Notes: generated by a model from the letters alone, not told the origin. A stretch of 64,000 nt of DNA from Paulinella micropora (GCA_019918135.1 WBZZ01002988.1:417501-481500), one strand, 5' to 3'. Positions 51,186 through 62,968 are shown, counted from the first letter of the stretch. Translations and numbers: made by a program.

Positions 51186-52053
51186 GCAATTGTGCTCACC
51201 AGAGTGCGACACTCAGTGAGGACATCTTGAAAGCGAAGAAAGGGAAGCAGCAAATCCGCTAGAGTCAAAGGTGACTTTCACTGCTAACGCTGGCCACAAG
51301 CAGTATTTTGAGCAACTGTGCAGCTGAGCAGGGACTGCAAGAGTTTCACAACACCTACGTCTGTGTTGTGTTAAGGACGATCGTCGCCGGTCCGGCTTCA
51401 AGTTGAAGTTCTAAATCCAGATTAGGAAAATTTTTAGCAAGTCAAAGATATGTAATATTGTCAAAGACAACTCATGTGCAACTCATGAGCAACTCAACTT
51501 CCGGCTGAGCCGGCTGGTTATTAATATATACGTACTGATCAATTTAGACTTAAAGCACTGAGTCAGATTAGCTATAAACCGGTCACACAGGGACCTTACC
51601 CTACCTTTCACTTGCGGTTTGCCGGGAGATTTCGTTAAAAGCCAGCCTAACACGGTTGCTCAGATGAGGGCCGTCAACGTTGGTCATTACTATTTCAATT
51701 TAATTCACCGTTACTTAGGTAGTTGATTTGTCAATAGGCCGGACAGTCAATAATGCCAATGTTAACTGAATATGCGGCGTAAGACCTGTACCTAAGTCAG
51801 TTTGTGACGTGGAAGTCAAAAAGTCAGTTCTTTTATTATACGAGTTATTAAAGTGCGTTTCCATACTGCATGATAGTCTTGCTAGGTAGCCCGGATAGAT
51901 CCTGAAAGGGGTCGGTAAAGGTTCCAAGATGGGTAGCTTCCCAAAGGTTATGAGCCTTGGAACTGAGAAAACAGCGGGTTTAAAGCAAGAGGACATCCCG
52001 CAGTTGGATGGTACCACTCGGAATTATTCCCACTTCCGTGATAGTACAAGCTA
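51186..52053. other. Non-coding stretch, probable leader of the inner copia element
   Basis: No family-like ORF is present until MGSFPKVMSLGTEKTAG near 51.93 kb, which looks like the start of the inner Gag. The stretch at 51.4-51.9 kb is where a 5' LTR and primer-binding region would be expected, but I found no second copy to confirm an LTR. Confidence 0.4.
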
Positions 52054-53325
52054 GTGAACTATGCGCAGGGCATCAGTGGCTGGCATGCTGAGTGCATCAC
52101 GCTGGCATTTGATGACCCAGCAAAAGCAAAAGTTAAATATCCTTATGACCCAGCGAAAGCACTGGAGATTGAGGAGAGGGAGTTGCCTGATGAACCAGAC
52201 TCAGAGGATACCCCTGATAACGATTCTGACGATGAAGGCAGTGCGTCAGACGCGGGTAGACAGAGACCCAAAACATTGAAGAAAGATGAAAGCAAGACAC
52301 CCACTGAAGACAAACTGAAGGATTGGGCGAAGCTAACTGACGAACAAAAGAAACAGTGGAGAGAGAAAAGAGCTAAGAAAATATGAAACGTGAGAAACGA
52401 AGGCAGTCGAAACGAGCACACACACTAGTAAGAGCGAAAGTAGTACAGAAAGAGAAAAAACATTATGAACGCATGCGAACACTACAACTCATTCTGTCTG
52501 TTGCTTTTTCTCACCCTGTTGTTTGTTCGATATTTACGTACTAAGACAGTCACAGGACCGATAGAGCTGATAGAGGCAGTGCGTGCCAAGTTCGGTTCAA
52601 TCTCCGGGGTTAACAAGAACATAAAGGCGCAAATTTTTGAAAACATGTATCCAAAACCCGGACAAAACGTTGATGCATGGTTGAATGATTATGTTGCAAT
52701 GAAGGGAGAGGTAGAGAGTCACAGAACTCATCCATTCGACGAAGATGACCTCATAAGAGCCCTGCTTGCTAAGCTTGCAAAACACCCCGCATATGGAGAG
52801 AATTTCAAAGCACTCTACTTCAACCTACCCACCAACCTTAGACCAGGATTTGACGACTTAGTTGACAGTGCAAGAGACACATGGGCGTTGTGGAGAAAGG
52901 ATAAGTGGAGGGGAGAAGAGAGGAAAGAGAGGCCTGAAAAGCCCACGAGGCAGAAGAGGGAGACAAACCTCTTGGTAGGTGATAAGGGAGATGAGGACGA
53001 AGGGGGTAAGGGCAAGTACAGAAAGTTCAAAAAGAAGGAGGAATGGTGGCTCAAAGTCACTTGTTATGAGTGTAACGAGAAAGGTCATACCAAGAAGTAT
53101 TGCCCAGCAAAGAAACCCCGAAAGAAAAGTCAAGCGAGTGAAGACAAGAACGACAATAAAAAGAAAAAGGGAAAACCTCAGAGCAACAAACACAAAAAGT
53201 CTCTCAAAGACAAAGACATGAACCTCATTAGAGAGGAGGAACAAGAGGGGGACATAGAGACAGATAGCGACGCTTTACTCGTCTTCATGGGGGGAGATGT
53301 CCTAGACGACCCTGGAAACCTCTGA
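51928..53325 (+). pseudogene. Copia Gag region, inner element (fossil)
   Basis: After a start near MGSFPKVMSLG, the region has QLDGTTRNYSHF (the LDG.NY...-type Gag start), a long helical part with VDAWLNDYVAMKGEVESHRT and LLAKLAKHPAYGENFKALYF, a Lys/Glu-rich linker and a zinc knuckle CYECNEKGHTKKYCP near 53.07 kb. An acidic tail follows. The same architecture as the outer Gag, with divergent sequence. About three breaks. Confidence 0.65.
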
Positions 53326-53641
53326 CAAAGAGAGAGGAAGGGAGAGAGCGAATGTCGAGTCTGGGGAACCTCAGATTGAGCCAGGTGTTCGTCCCCTGTC
53401 GACAAATAGAAGTGACGGAGGGAGTCCCTCCGCCACACCAATCTCATGCTCTCAGAGTCAGTTAACCAGGGACACCTTCACAAACACCCCACAGCGTCAA
53501 AACCCAGTCCCCAAAACACCTCTGACAACCATTGAGAGGTACAGCAAAGAGAGGCCGAGGTCCCTCAAGTGTCACGGCAAGAACAAAAAGAACAGTCCTT
53601 GTCAGATCTCACTTGAAACAGACAAGAGGGGTCCAAATGCT

Positions 53642-54436
53642 ATGCAAGCTTCTAGGTTGACATATGGGTTATTTTGCGGTTATCATGCGAAAAAGCAAGA
53701 CAAGGAGTATCCTTTGCTTGACCTAGCTGTCAGCCCAGACCTCCGCCCTCCTAAATCCCCTTACTACCCAGACGAGAGTGGTTTGCGAGAAGATGCAAAA
53801 GCAAGAGGCATAGTCATACCACACAACCTCACTACCACATTCACCAACCAATCTCCACAGAGGGAGGGAGAGAGTGAGCAAAAAGGAATCAAAAGGGAAG
53901 TGAGGGGGAGTAAGCGTCTAGAGACATCACCGCAAAAACACACCTCCACCACACAAACACCTCACACCGCATCATCCACACATGTCACGCAAACAGCTGA
54001 CACACCAATGCAAAGAGAAAGCAGTGAGGAAGAAGAAGATGAAGAAGAGATGGAGGAATCATACTATGATGATGAGAATGACTCCAGATGTTTTGATGAG
54101 ATCAGACATGATATGGCTATGGCAGCATGCTTGGATGATGATGATGTAGACCCGGAATTTCTGACATTTACGCGAAAAGGTAATGTTAAGAAATATTTTC
54201 AGAAGTATGGCATTATCAAGAAGACTCACGCTAAGAGTGGGAGTCCGGCATCAGATGCCGGACTGCCCAGTGTTGCCGTAGGGACCGGGGAGGCCAAGGG
54301 GAAGCAGCGGGGAGACGCGGCAGCAACCTCAACACCACAACCAGGTCCAACGCCTCAAACCCAACCACACACCAACACACCACCCATCATCACTTTCAAA
54401 GACATAGAACAGCTCGCTCAACAACTCACAACATGA
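53642..54436 (+). pseudogene. Inner copia Gag-Pol spacer (fossil)
   Basis: 264 codons. The beginning (SRLTYGLFCGYHAKKQDKEY, PLLDLAVSPDLRP) closely parallels the outer element at ~46.48-46.58 kb (RLVYADLCGYHARQDPLFPA). This small Cys/His-containing module is therefore shared by both elements. The rest is Thr/Pro/Glu-rich and low complexity. Function unknown. Confidence 0.5.
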
Positions 54437-54653
54437 ATTAGGGAAAGCAGTGGTGAGAGTGAGTGAAGGGAAGTTAGTGCTAGATAAGTTCTTGACAGAA
54501 TCATGTGGTGAGAGCGATAGAGGGAGTGTATATAGCACACGCAGCACGCACAACACTATCCCCACCAACACAGACCCAAAACAGCAACACCTCACAACCA
54601 CCAGCATCATCACAACACAAGAACAGCAAACAGAATTACGCACTAGTGTTCAA

Positions 54654-54944
54654 AGCCAAACGATACCCGGTATGATACCTGGGGTATGGATACCCCCCCC
54701 CCCCCCCCCCCCTCCCCATACCCCGGGGTATGATACTCCTGTCCCATACCCCTGTTCCATACATCGGGGGGGGGGGGGGGGTATGGGGGGGGCGGGGGAG
54801 GGTATTACACCCCAGGGGTACGGGGGAAGGGTATCATATCCCAGGGGTATGGGAGGGGGGGTATGGGGAGGGGGGGGGGGGTATCCATACCCCAGGTATC
54901 ATACCGGGTATCATACCGAGTATCATACCGGGTATCGTTTGGCT
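54654..54944. mobile_element. 291 bp hairpin element with long G and C runs
   Basis: The left end AGCCAAACGATACCCGG followed by TATGATACC is repeated as the reverse complement at the right end (GGTATC, GTTTGGCT). In between are many copies of GGTATGATACC-type palindromes and runs of 14-18 C or G. The whole can fold back on itself. It looks like a small non-autonomous inverted-repeat element sitting inside the inner copia. No clear target duplication was seen. The long runs may also be miscounted by sequencing. Confidence 0.6.
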
Positions 54945-54974
54945 GTGGTTAGATGGGGAAGGGAGGCGAGACAG

Positions 54975-55328
54975 AAAGAGCACGATAGTTCAGGATAGCG
55001 GGTCGTCCCGAGACATTCCTTGCAACCCTGAAATATTACACGACATCAAGTCCGTACCCCCTGTCAAGCTAATTACAGGTAATGGAGAGTGTGAGATAGA
55101 CAGGAGGGGACGGCAAGAGTGACGCGTATCAACGGACACGGTAGACCAATTACGGTGTCAAGGCCAATGCTCCTTGACGCCAGGTCACCCGTGAATATTG
55201 CTTCAACCGGCAGGATGGACAATAGCCATCACCGGTCTATCATTCACCAAAATGGACAGCTGGTCATACTCAAACACCCCATAAGACTAGAGGAAAAAGA
55301 CGTACTTGTCCATGCTATAGCCTCATGA
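54975..55328 (+). pseudogene. Inner copia protease region (fossil)
   Basis: Contains VQDSGSSRDIPCNPEILH, the same retropepsin-like motif as the outer element, then PVKLITGNGECEI and, further on, RPMLLDARSPVNIASTG, parallel to the outer DMLLDNRVPVNIMSTG. About one break. Confidence 0.6.
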
Positions 55329-55502
55329 ACTCCGCTCTATTGATTCCCCACTCTGCGTGTTGGTCGATGATCCGATCAAAGGGTACGTAATCGAGCCAAG
55401 CCATTGATCGCAGATTCCATGGTCTCCAGTCCGACATCGATAAAACTAAACAACTCACACAAAACGAAAACAAAACGCAAAACATAGGTGAAACACCCGT
55501 AG

Positions 55503-57475
55503 TCATTCCGGTTCACCCGGAATGATAACCGTAAATTTGTTGAGTAAATAATTATATTGCTCGCGCGGTAACGGTTTAGTGAGTAAATCTCCTATCTGCT
55601 TTTTAGTTCCTACCTTTATGAACTTTATCTCTCCATCTCTCTGAAGGTGATGAATGAAGTGTGATTCGAGAGGCAAATGTTTGGTGCGGGGTCCGGATAA
55701 TCCTCTTTCACCCGCGAGAATTGTTTGTGAATTATCCTCGAAAATTTCTACTGCACCTTTTTGCGGAAATCCGAGTTCCTGTCTGACATGACCTATTGCT
55801 AGTCCTTCTCTTATGCATTCAGCAGCAGCGTAAATTTCCGCGTCATTTGATTTAAGTGCTATCCTACTCTGTCTTTTTGAAAGCCAACCTATCGGGTCTT
55901 CTCCCCACAAGATTATAAAACCTGTGCGAGAATTACCCGTTTTCAAACAGACTTTATGAGCGGCATCGGGCCACAAAGTGACCTTAGGGTAGGAAATACC
56001 CTCTTGAACGGATTTTGGCCCGTTAAATGCTATACCGCGAAAAGACTTGATTAAATAGCGTATGATTCTGCCTAACATAGCGTAAGTCACTCCCTTATCT
56101 ATGGTTTGCATGACGCTTGCAGTGTTAAGAGTTTGTTCGATATCTGGTCTTGTCATTTTGGCTAAATAAAGCAAACTGCCTACTATACTCGGAATAGACA
56201 TTTTACGCAAAGCAGTATCTTCCGACATTGCTTCCGGTGTTTGGTCTACCGCTGGGGTACTGACCGGACGAGAATTTGCGTAATCTGTCTCATGTAAAAT
56301 TTGCAATTGGTACTTTCTCTGGTGCAAAACGATTCTGCCTTTCTCATGCACTACCTCTATCCCTTTAAATTCTTTCGCAACTCCTAGCCTTTTGAGTGGG
56401 TAGTACCGTTCTAACGCAGACGCGAATTTATGATAAGCTTCTTTGTTAGGTGCGGAAAATATCAAATCATCCACGTGAAATACTCCCATTATCGCTTCTC
56501 TTATAGGCTTGTCTTTCTCTACGAACATGCATAAGTCGGAGTCTAACAACCTAAATCCTAGCTTTACTAACTTAGGGGCTAGTATGTCATACCACCTTCT
56601 ACCTGCCTGAGGCGCACCATATAACGCTCCATCAACACGCAATATCATCCCCCTCTTTGCCCTCTCTATCGATTGCATCAGGTGGGTAGGCAAATACCGG
56701 ATCTTGCATGCGGGCATTTAAGTAAGCATTTTTGAAATCGATTCCGTGAAGCTTATTACCATGCCAGGCAGTTAGTTTGGTAAGCATGAGCAGTGAGCGA
56801 TGTGAGGCACAAGGGACAAACAATTGGACAGGGTTGAAACTAACCCCTGGCTCTAACATGTCTCCTCTTAAAGCTAATCTAGACTTAACAAACTTCCTTC
56901 CGTTCTCGTCTATCTTTACTTTGTGAACCCATGTGAGCCTAACTATATTGCTAACACCAGCCTTTTTGGCTTCGGTATAGTTAACCCATGTGTATGTCTT
57001 CAAGTCCTTAAGAGATTGAATCTCTTTCTTCATGCCCTCTAACAACTCTTTCGCTGTCAATCCCTGCTCTGCTATCTCTTTAGGCACACGAATGTTAAAA
57101 TAAAGCAAAAGCTCATTTGGTTCATTCATGCATCTGTCATAACATAACATAGCACTCTCCAATTCTCCAGCAGGCAATACGGACTCTCCCTCACTTACCT
57201 TGTACTTATTGATCTCAGAATCTAGCATCTTCTCTAGTCTGTCCTCAAATTGAACAAAGTGAGATGACTTAGGTTGTTTTCTGACTTTTAACCTCTCTTT
57301 GGGGGCACACTTCTGCTTCACTATGCCTGTGCGCACTTTCCCAGCCCTCTCCGTATGTCTTCTCTGCCCACTCGTCTCCCCACTCTCTTGCAAGAACTCT
57401 CACTCTCACTCCCTCTAGTTCCTGAACCTCAACTACTTTTTCTTTTCGTTTTAGTTCCCTATGCGGTCGTCTTTT
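55503..57475 (-). pseudogene. Inner copia reverse transcriptase and RNase H, minus strand (fossil)
   Basis: Read right to left: a lead-in with VPKEIAEQGLTAKELLEGMK and KTYTWVNYTEAKKAG, then RT motifs SRLALRGDMLEPGVSFNP, GIDFKNAYLNAR (motif A), VDGALYGAPQAGRRWYDIL (motif B region) and MGVFHVDDLIFSAP (motif C, VDD). RNase H follows with SNDAEIYAAAECIREGLAIG, EIFEDNSQTILAGERGLSGP and TKHLPLESHFIHH. It lies on the opposite strand to the inner Gag and protease. About two breaks. Confidence 0.75.
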
Positions 57476-58956
57476 AACACTTACACGTGGGTAAGCCCTA
57501 AGGAAGCGAAAGAACAAGGAGAGCGAGACTAACGTGGGTACATAAAGTCAAACTAGACGAAAAGGGACGTAAGTTTATTAAGTCAAGGTTAGCTTTACGG
57601 GGAGATATGCTAGAGCCAGGAGTTAGCTATAACCCAGATCAATTGTTCGTACCCTGCGCCGCGCATCGCTCATTACCCTTTTTGTCTAAGCTTGCAGCAT
57701 GGCATGGACATAAGCTATACGGTATAGACTTCAAAAATGCTTATCTAAATGCACGAATGCATGATCCTGTTTATGCTTATGCAACCGATGGAATAGACAG
57801 TGAAGAGCATGAAGGCATGATATGGAGAGTAGATGGAGCTCTGTATGGCGCGCCGCAAGCTGGTACGAGATGGTATGAGATTTTAACCCCTAAGTTAGAG
57901 GAATTAGGATTCAGGTTACTAGACTCTGATTTATGTATGTTCGTTGAAAAAGATAAGCAGGCCGATAAGAGATGCTATCATAGGTATTTTCCATGTAGAT
58001 GATCTTATTTTATCAGCTCCCAACGAACAAGCGTATGACCGTTTCGCTAGTAAACTAGAAAGGTTTTATCCTCTTAAGTGTTTGGGAGTGGCTAAGGACT
58101 TTAAAGGGATAGAGATAGTTCAGGAAGGAGGACGCATTTTATTGCATCAGAATAAGTATCAGAAACAGATTTTAAAGGATGTAGGATATGCCGATGTCAG
58201 ACCAGTTAGTACTCTTAGTGCAGAACATGAGCCCGAACCCATGGCAGAGACAAGCGCACTTAGAAAACATTCAATTCCTAGTTTGGTAGGTAAACTTTTG
58301 TTTCTAAGTAAGATGACACGTCCAGATGCAGATCAAGCACTGAATGCAGCTAGCGTAATGCAAACAGTAAATCCAGGACTTGCCTATGCTTTACTAGGTA
58401 GAATCTTCAGATATCTGAAAAGTTCGTATCGCGGTATTGCATTTCACGGGCCTAAATCGTCGCAAGAAGGAAGGACGTACCCCAAGATTACTTTGTGGCC
58501 AGATGCTGCGCATATTAAGGTCTGTAAGAAAACCGGAAAGTCACGTACAGGTTATCTAGTGCTTTGGGGTGGAGACCCGGTAGCTTATCGAAACGACAGA
58601 CTAGAATTGCACTAAGTTCTAATGACGCAGAAATTTTCGCAGCAGCAGAGTGCATACGGGAAGGATTGGCTATCAGACACATCACGGAAGAGTTAGGTAT
58701 AGCACAGAAAGGGCAGATAGAGCTTTATGAAGATAACGCACAGACTATCTTAGCAGCAGAGAGGGGAATGTCAGGACCACGTACTAAACACTTACCCTTA
58801 GAACTGCATTTCATTCATCATGCACAGAGAGACAATGAGATCGAGTTTGTAAAGGTAGGAACTAAGAAACAAATTGCAGACATACTAACCAAACATGTTC
58901 CTAAAGATCAATTCGAATATCTCGCTAGTAAATTTATGGTAACATTTGATCCATAA
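57476..58956 (+). pseudogene. Copia RT downstream part and RNase H, outer element (fossil)
   Basis: SRLALRGDMLEPGVSYNPDQ, GIDFKNAYLNARMHDPVY (motif A), VDGALYGAPQAGTRWYEIL, IGIFHVDDLILSAP (motif C), then RNase H with LSSNDAEIFAAAECIREGLA, ELYEDNAQTILAAERGMSG and TKHLPLELHFIHHAQRD. The parallels to the inner element are close at protein level but not identical. About three breaks. Confidence 0.75.
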
Positions 58957-59487
58957 TTTTACATCTCAAGTCTACAAACTCACGCAAAATACGCAAAGCC
59001 AACTTATGTTGTTCTTTCGTGAGTTTTCTCTCTTTGAAGTGTGCAGGAAGTGTTTTGCGCAGATATTTGAGCGGCATCTTTTGGCGTTGTTCCCGTTGAA
59101 GTGAAAGTCGAGTGTGAATGTGAAGCGCGTGGATCGATTGAACCACCATCGGTCACATTAGAACGAGAGCGGGAAGAGACTTAGGCGATCGGAGCCGACT
59201 GTACATCGAGTAGTTTTGTTATGGCGGAATGGCATTATTTACTAATTTTCTGTGACTCAGCGACTTGGAGGACCTATGAGGAAGCCTTAATCGACTTGAT
59301 CGAGATGTCAACTTGGCAACGAGGCAGCAACAGCTGACTAACAGTGTTGGTGATTTACGAGTTTTGTGACAGAACAACATTTCCTTACTAATTGGAGTGG
59401 AGGCAATTATCGCATTTGTAATAGTTATTAATCGTAGACGTATTGATTGGTAATTTACAATATCGACATAGAACTAAGGGGGAGCGT
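58957..59487. other. Copia 3' untranslated region and polypurine tract
   Basis: No supported gene. It ends in the purine-rich AACTAAGGGGGAG just before the 3' LTR. A minus-strand open frame (58,934-59,149) is not accepted as a gene. Confidence 0.5.
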
Positions 59488-59829
59488 TGGTAGGATAACT
59501 ACATTTTTACTTTTAGTAATTGCTTTGTGACTGGTAAGTAATTTATTCGTATAGTAGAATGACAGTATAGTTCTAGTCAATAATTGTAGTAGTAACGGAC
59601 GTAACAGTCCATATTGGCATTCAGGATTGGATAATGATTCGGACCATTGAGTAATAATTACAGTCGTGCGGACTTTATTTCAGTTTCATTATTACCTTTG
59701 AGTTTGTCAGTTCTGCTATTTACGTGCGGATTAAAAGTGTCGATTGGTATCGTGGCTTCTAACGGAGTCTCTCAGCAAACCGGCGTCTAAGGTATTAGGT
59801 CCGTGAGTGACCGGGTATTTACCTAATCA
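59488..59829 (+). repeat. Copia 3' LTR
   Basis: Matches the 5' LTR at 44,144-44,479 with about eight substitutions and three small indels. Ends TTACCTAATCA. Confidence 0.9.
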
Positions 59830-60936
59830 ACTTGAACGTGCCTTACTGCTACACACAAGCAGAGCAGAGCGTGGGAAGTGTCTACAGTGATCTGAGCTGT
59901 AGGCACAGGCAATTCAACTTGAATGCGCGCTTTCCTGAAAGGGGTCCGAGCCACTTAAGCTAAAGTGCCCCACACCGTGCACTTGAACAAAGGTCTTCGT
60001 CTGTGATCAGTTGCACAGAGACGCCAGGCTCCAAGGCTCCTGGCATAACCGTCCCAATGGACAAAAACGTGACCTCCGCAATTGCTTCCCGTCTTAAACC
60101 CGCACTCAGTGCGTCCCCCTCCTACCGGCTTGCAATTTCCAAACTAGAAGAATTTAACAATCAGTACTAAAACAATTCCCGCCAGTCCAACTAAACGATG
60201 CCACCGTACCGTCCAGAAATTGATACATGTAACGTACAGATATAGGCAAAAAGGTAATGGAAAAAAGCTGGTGCCACCAGTACCAGGATAAGCACTACAA
60301 CTTGATTGACTGTATGAAACAACTAATAATACTAATCATAGTAACAGAAACAACTACTACTAACGGATAATTAAGTAATATGGACACAACTGAGGAGAAA
60401 GTGTCTAATTACAATAATGTCCAATGACTGCTTCAGGTACACATGCCCTGCGGGCCAAAACACCTCTCTATCTAAATCTATCACACGTCGGCTCTGCCGG
60501 ACCCGAAATCTTACTACGATACTTTCAAGTTTTCAAGTTACGCAATCACTCAGCTCTTTTAGAAACTTGCCACTCGTAGCCTTGGAGTGAGTGAGAAGAC
60601 GAAGAAGGTATGAGATATTCCTTTTGTTCATCAGATCATCTACAGATTCTACTGTATTAATGTTAATACATTAATACCGGTAACTAGTTGACGAGCTAAG
60701 ACTGTCGCCTGCCTGGGCCTCCGAATCATCAGAATTCATTTAGTAATTCAAATTCATGAATCACTATAACCGTGACATGTCGCGAAAGGTGCAGTGATTT
60801 CGGACGGACGAGTGTCGTTCGCCGTTACATGGTCAATATCATTTCTCGAGTGAAACTTATCTGAATTCGAATCCTCAGCTGAGCCGACGGACAGGCGTTA
60901 GTTGTGGAAGCCGATGGTGTTACTGGTGTAAGAGAC
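59830..60936. other. Host intergenic DNA
   Basis: No coding sequence, RNA gene or clear repeat is recognised. It contains the 3' flank of the minus-strand GST gene. Confidence 0.5.
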
Positions 60937-61487
60937 TCACGCGGCATTTCGTTTGTCCCATTTCTCGTAGAAGTCCTTTATCTTGGGCATGCTCTTGACG
61001 GCGGCGATAGCTTCCTTCACTTTCACGTACTGATCGAACTCGGACGGAGGGATGTAGTCCAGGTTGCCAGTGCCCATCATCTCCCACAGGGTAATCAGCT
61101 TCAGGTCCGCCGTGGACAGCGCCTTGCCGACCAGGAAGGTCGACTTCTCCTCCATGTAGATTTTCTCCAGGAATTCAAACAGCGGCTTCAACTTGTTTGT
61201 CAGTGTCGCCTCCCGCATTTCTTTCTTCTTGGCATCGTCCTTCTCCCGCATGGACGGTCCCAAGTCAGACACACAGCCCTCGATCACGTCCACGATGGAG
61301 TCTGCTTTCAGAGCCAAAACCTCGCAGCTGGGGTAGAGGCCCGCCAGCTTGGCTGCGAAGCGCAACATGGCGGCAGACTCGCCGATCTGCTCGCCGTCCA
61401 CTTTCAGCACCGGCACAACCCCGTGCACCATCTTGGGTTTCCACTGAGGCCTACAAGACAAATATTTGCTGCTGCTGCTGCTGTTGC

Positions 61488-61520
<33 letters not shown>

Positions 61521-61728
61521 CGTCGTCGTTGTCGTTGCCGTTGTTGTTGTCGTCATCGTCTTGTTCGGGGGGGGGGAGGGGCAGGGTGAGGGGAAGGACT
61601 GCATGGATGTTTGCTGAGATTTACCAATCCTTGCCCGCAAAGCGCGTGTCTTTGTATGGTATTCCTCCAATGTGGAGAGCAAGTCGAACTGGACCCGCAC
61701 GAGGACCATTGAAATCGAAGTAGATCAG
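60937..61728 (-). CDS. Glutathione S-transferase (sigma/alpha-like), 5' end not found
   Basis: Two exons on the minus strand. The upstream exon (61,728-61,625, 104 bp) follows an acceptor-like TTCCTTTGTGTAG and encodes LIYFDFNGPRAGPVRLALHI, the N-terminal thioredoxin-fold glutathione site with the Tyr of the YF motif, through to GKDW. A GTAAAT donor and a 174 bp intron ending TTGTAG lead to the last exon (61,450-60,937), joining in frame within the Trp codon. That exon holds WKPKMVHGVVPVLKVDGEQI (cis-Pro VPVL), GESAAMLRFAAKLAGLYP (ES glutathione contact), and the all-helical C-terminal domain with ALSTADLKLITLWEMMGTGN (N-capping STAD), ending KWDKRNAA. The visible part is about 205 residues, close to full length. 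A short first exon with the Met must lie upstream. It conjugates glutathione to electrophiles in the cytosol. It looks intact. Confidence 0.85.
61451..61624 (-). repeat. GST intron with GTT/CTG-type trinucleotide tract
   Basis: The intron is largely filled by a plus-strand (GCT)n, then (GTT)n with CGT interruptions (about 61,467-61,560) and a G run. Open frames across it (poly-Val, poly-Leu or poly-Cys) are artefacts of the repeat. Confidence 0.8.
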
Positions 61729-61982
61729 CTACACAAAGGAACACATGAAACTATAGAAACATGAAAAATACTTGCGCATTTAGTAAGATCACCTTTGTCA
61801 ACACATATTTCTGAATAGAATGTATTAAGCAAAATATATGTATTTTGGTATGTTACAGAGATTTACATTAAATGAAGCCTATGGTAAGGATGCTTATGAA
61901 AAAGAAGTGACTTTCAAACATCATTCAATATATTAGAACAAAAAACACCTTTTCAAACAACGTTGAAAATGAATGAATAATG
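61729..61982. other. AT-rich region upstream of the visible GST exons
   Basis: Probably GST intron or 5' flank. The missing first exon could not be recognised here. Confidence 0.4.
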
Positions 61983-62256
61983 AAAAAGAAATAAATCAAT
62001 AAATAAATCAACAAATAAAACAAACAAGCAAACAAGCAAGCAAACAAGCAAACAGGCAAACAAGCAAACAAGCAAACAAGCAAACAAGCAAACTAGCGAA
62101 CAAACGAACAAACGACGAACGAACGAACAAACGAACGAACGAACGAACTAACAAACAAACAAGTAAGAACGAACGAACAAACGAACGAACGAACGAACTA
62201 ACAAACAAACAAGTAAGTAAACAAGAAAGTAAGTAATAAGTAAGTACGTAAGAATG

Positions 62257-62298
<42 letters not shown>

Positions 62299-62302
62299 CA
62301 AA
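61983..62302. repeat. Compound tetranucleotide microsatellite
   Basis: A ~320 bp tract passes gradually from AAAT to CAAG/CAAA, then AACG, then AAGT units. Minus-strand Leu/Tyr-rich open frames over it are artefacts. Confidence 0.9.
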
Positions 62303-62489
62303 GGAGTAAGTCTACGTTTTGGTCGAGCTTTACATTCCCAACATTTTTGCGACAGCGATATTGATTATTGCTTGTCGCGTCATGATGCGCTAAATTCGCT
62401 CGTTTAACGCGAGCACACAGTGAAATGTAGCGGATTTGTGAAAATGAACACACAAAAAAAGTGCAAAGTAGCAGGTGAAATGCCACCAC

Positions 62490-62511
62490 AAAAAAAAAAA
62501 AAAAAAAAAAA

Positions 62512-62561
<50 letters not shown>

Positions 62562-62562
62562 C
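62490..62562. repeat. Poly-A followed by (ATT)n microsatellite
   Basis: About 22 A residues pass into ~16 ATT units. Such tails end many SINE and LINE copies. Confidence 0.85.
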
Positions 62563-62968
62563 AGCCCAATGGCCTCAAGGCGTTAAACTGTGACGCCAAC
62601 TCATGACCCTTTGGTGGTAGATGCTGGGGAGGAGGGTCGTTGCGCGCGTAAAAGATCTTAAACTCCGCATATGCTGGTTGATAGCCCAGGACCCAGCAGA
62701 CACCAGATTGTTATGGGTGGGGTTTCGAGGCAGCTCTAGCAACCGCGCTTGGTGTATGCACTTGCACATTCGGTGACGTCTTGCAAGAGGTTGCTGGGAC
62801 TGCGGAATAACCTCGGCTTAGAGCAGTCTTGCCCTCAGGAGCTCCATCGGTGGCCCCGATCATCAGGCGAGAGACTGACACGGGGGGGTGGAGGACCTCG
62901 AACAAGGGTATTGGAGGCTTATGTCCGTTGAGGATATGCCATTAGCTGCATCAGTACGCCTCAGATAT

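Larger units (their letters stand above)
50293..57475. mobile_element. Inserted block with a second copia-type element (fossil) and an orphan ORF
   Basis: This block separates the two RT parts of the outer copia. It contains an orphan ORF (50,571-51,185), a non-coding stretch, then copia-type Gag and protease on the plus strand (52.0-55.33 kb) and copia-type RT and RNase H on the minus strand (57.47-55.50 kb). I could not recognise its LTRs or its integrase. Its proteins are related to, but clearly different from, those of the outer element. Exact borders are approximate. It is broken, with about eight breaks plus the rearranged part order. Confidence 0.6.
44144..59829 (+). mobile_element. 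Ty1/copia LTR retrotransposon (fossil), interrupted by a second element
   Basis: LTRs of 336 and 342 bp flank, in order, Gag with a zinc knuckle, protease, integrase, then reverse transcriptase and RNase H. This is the protease-integrase-RT order that defines the copia class. A purine-rich tract AACTAAGGGGGAG precedes the 3' LTR. A foreign block (about 50.3-57.5 kb) splits the RT region. The LTRs differ at about eight substitutions plus three small indels, ~2.5%, so the insertion is moderately old. I see no matching 5 bp duplication outside the LTRs (GGCCA against ACTTG). It is broken, with about ten breaks besides the insertion. Confidence 0.85.

Noticed and set aside
58934-59149. Minus-strand 71-codon frame at the end of the copia element
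   Set aside because: It looks somewhat protein-like (Lys/Leu-rich) but is antisense in the copia 3' region, partly overlaps the RNase H end and has no recognised family.
62008-62302. A CRISPR-like or satellite array
   Set aside because: The units are 4 bp and drift gradually in sequence; there are no spacers.
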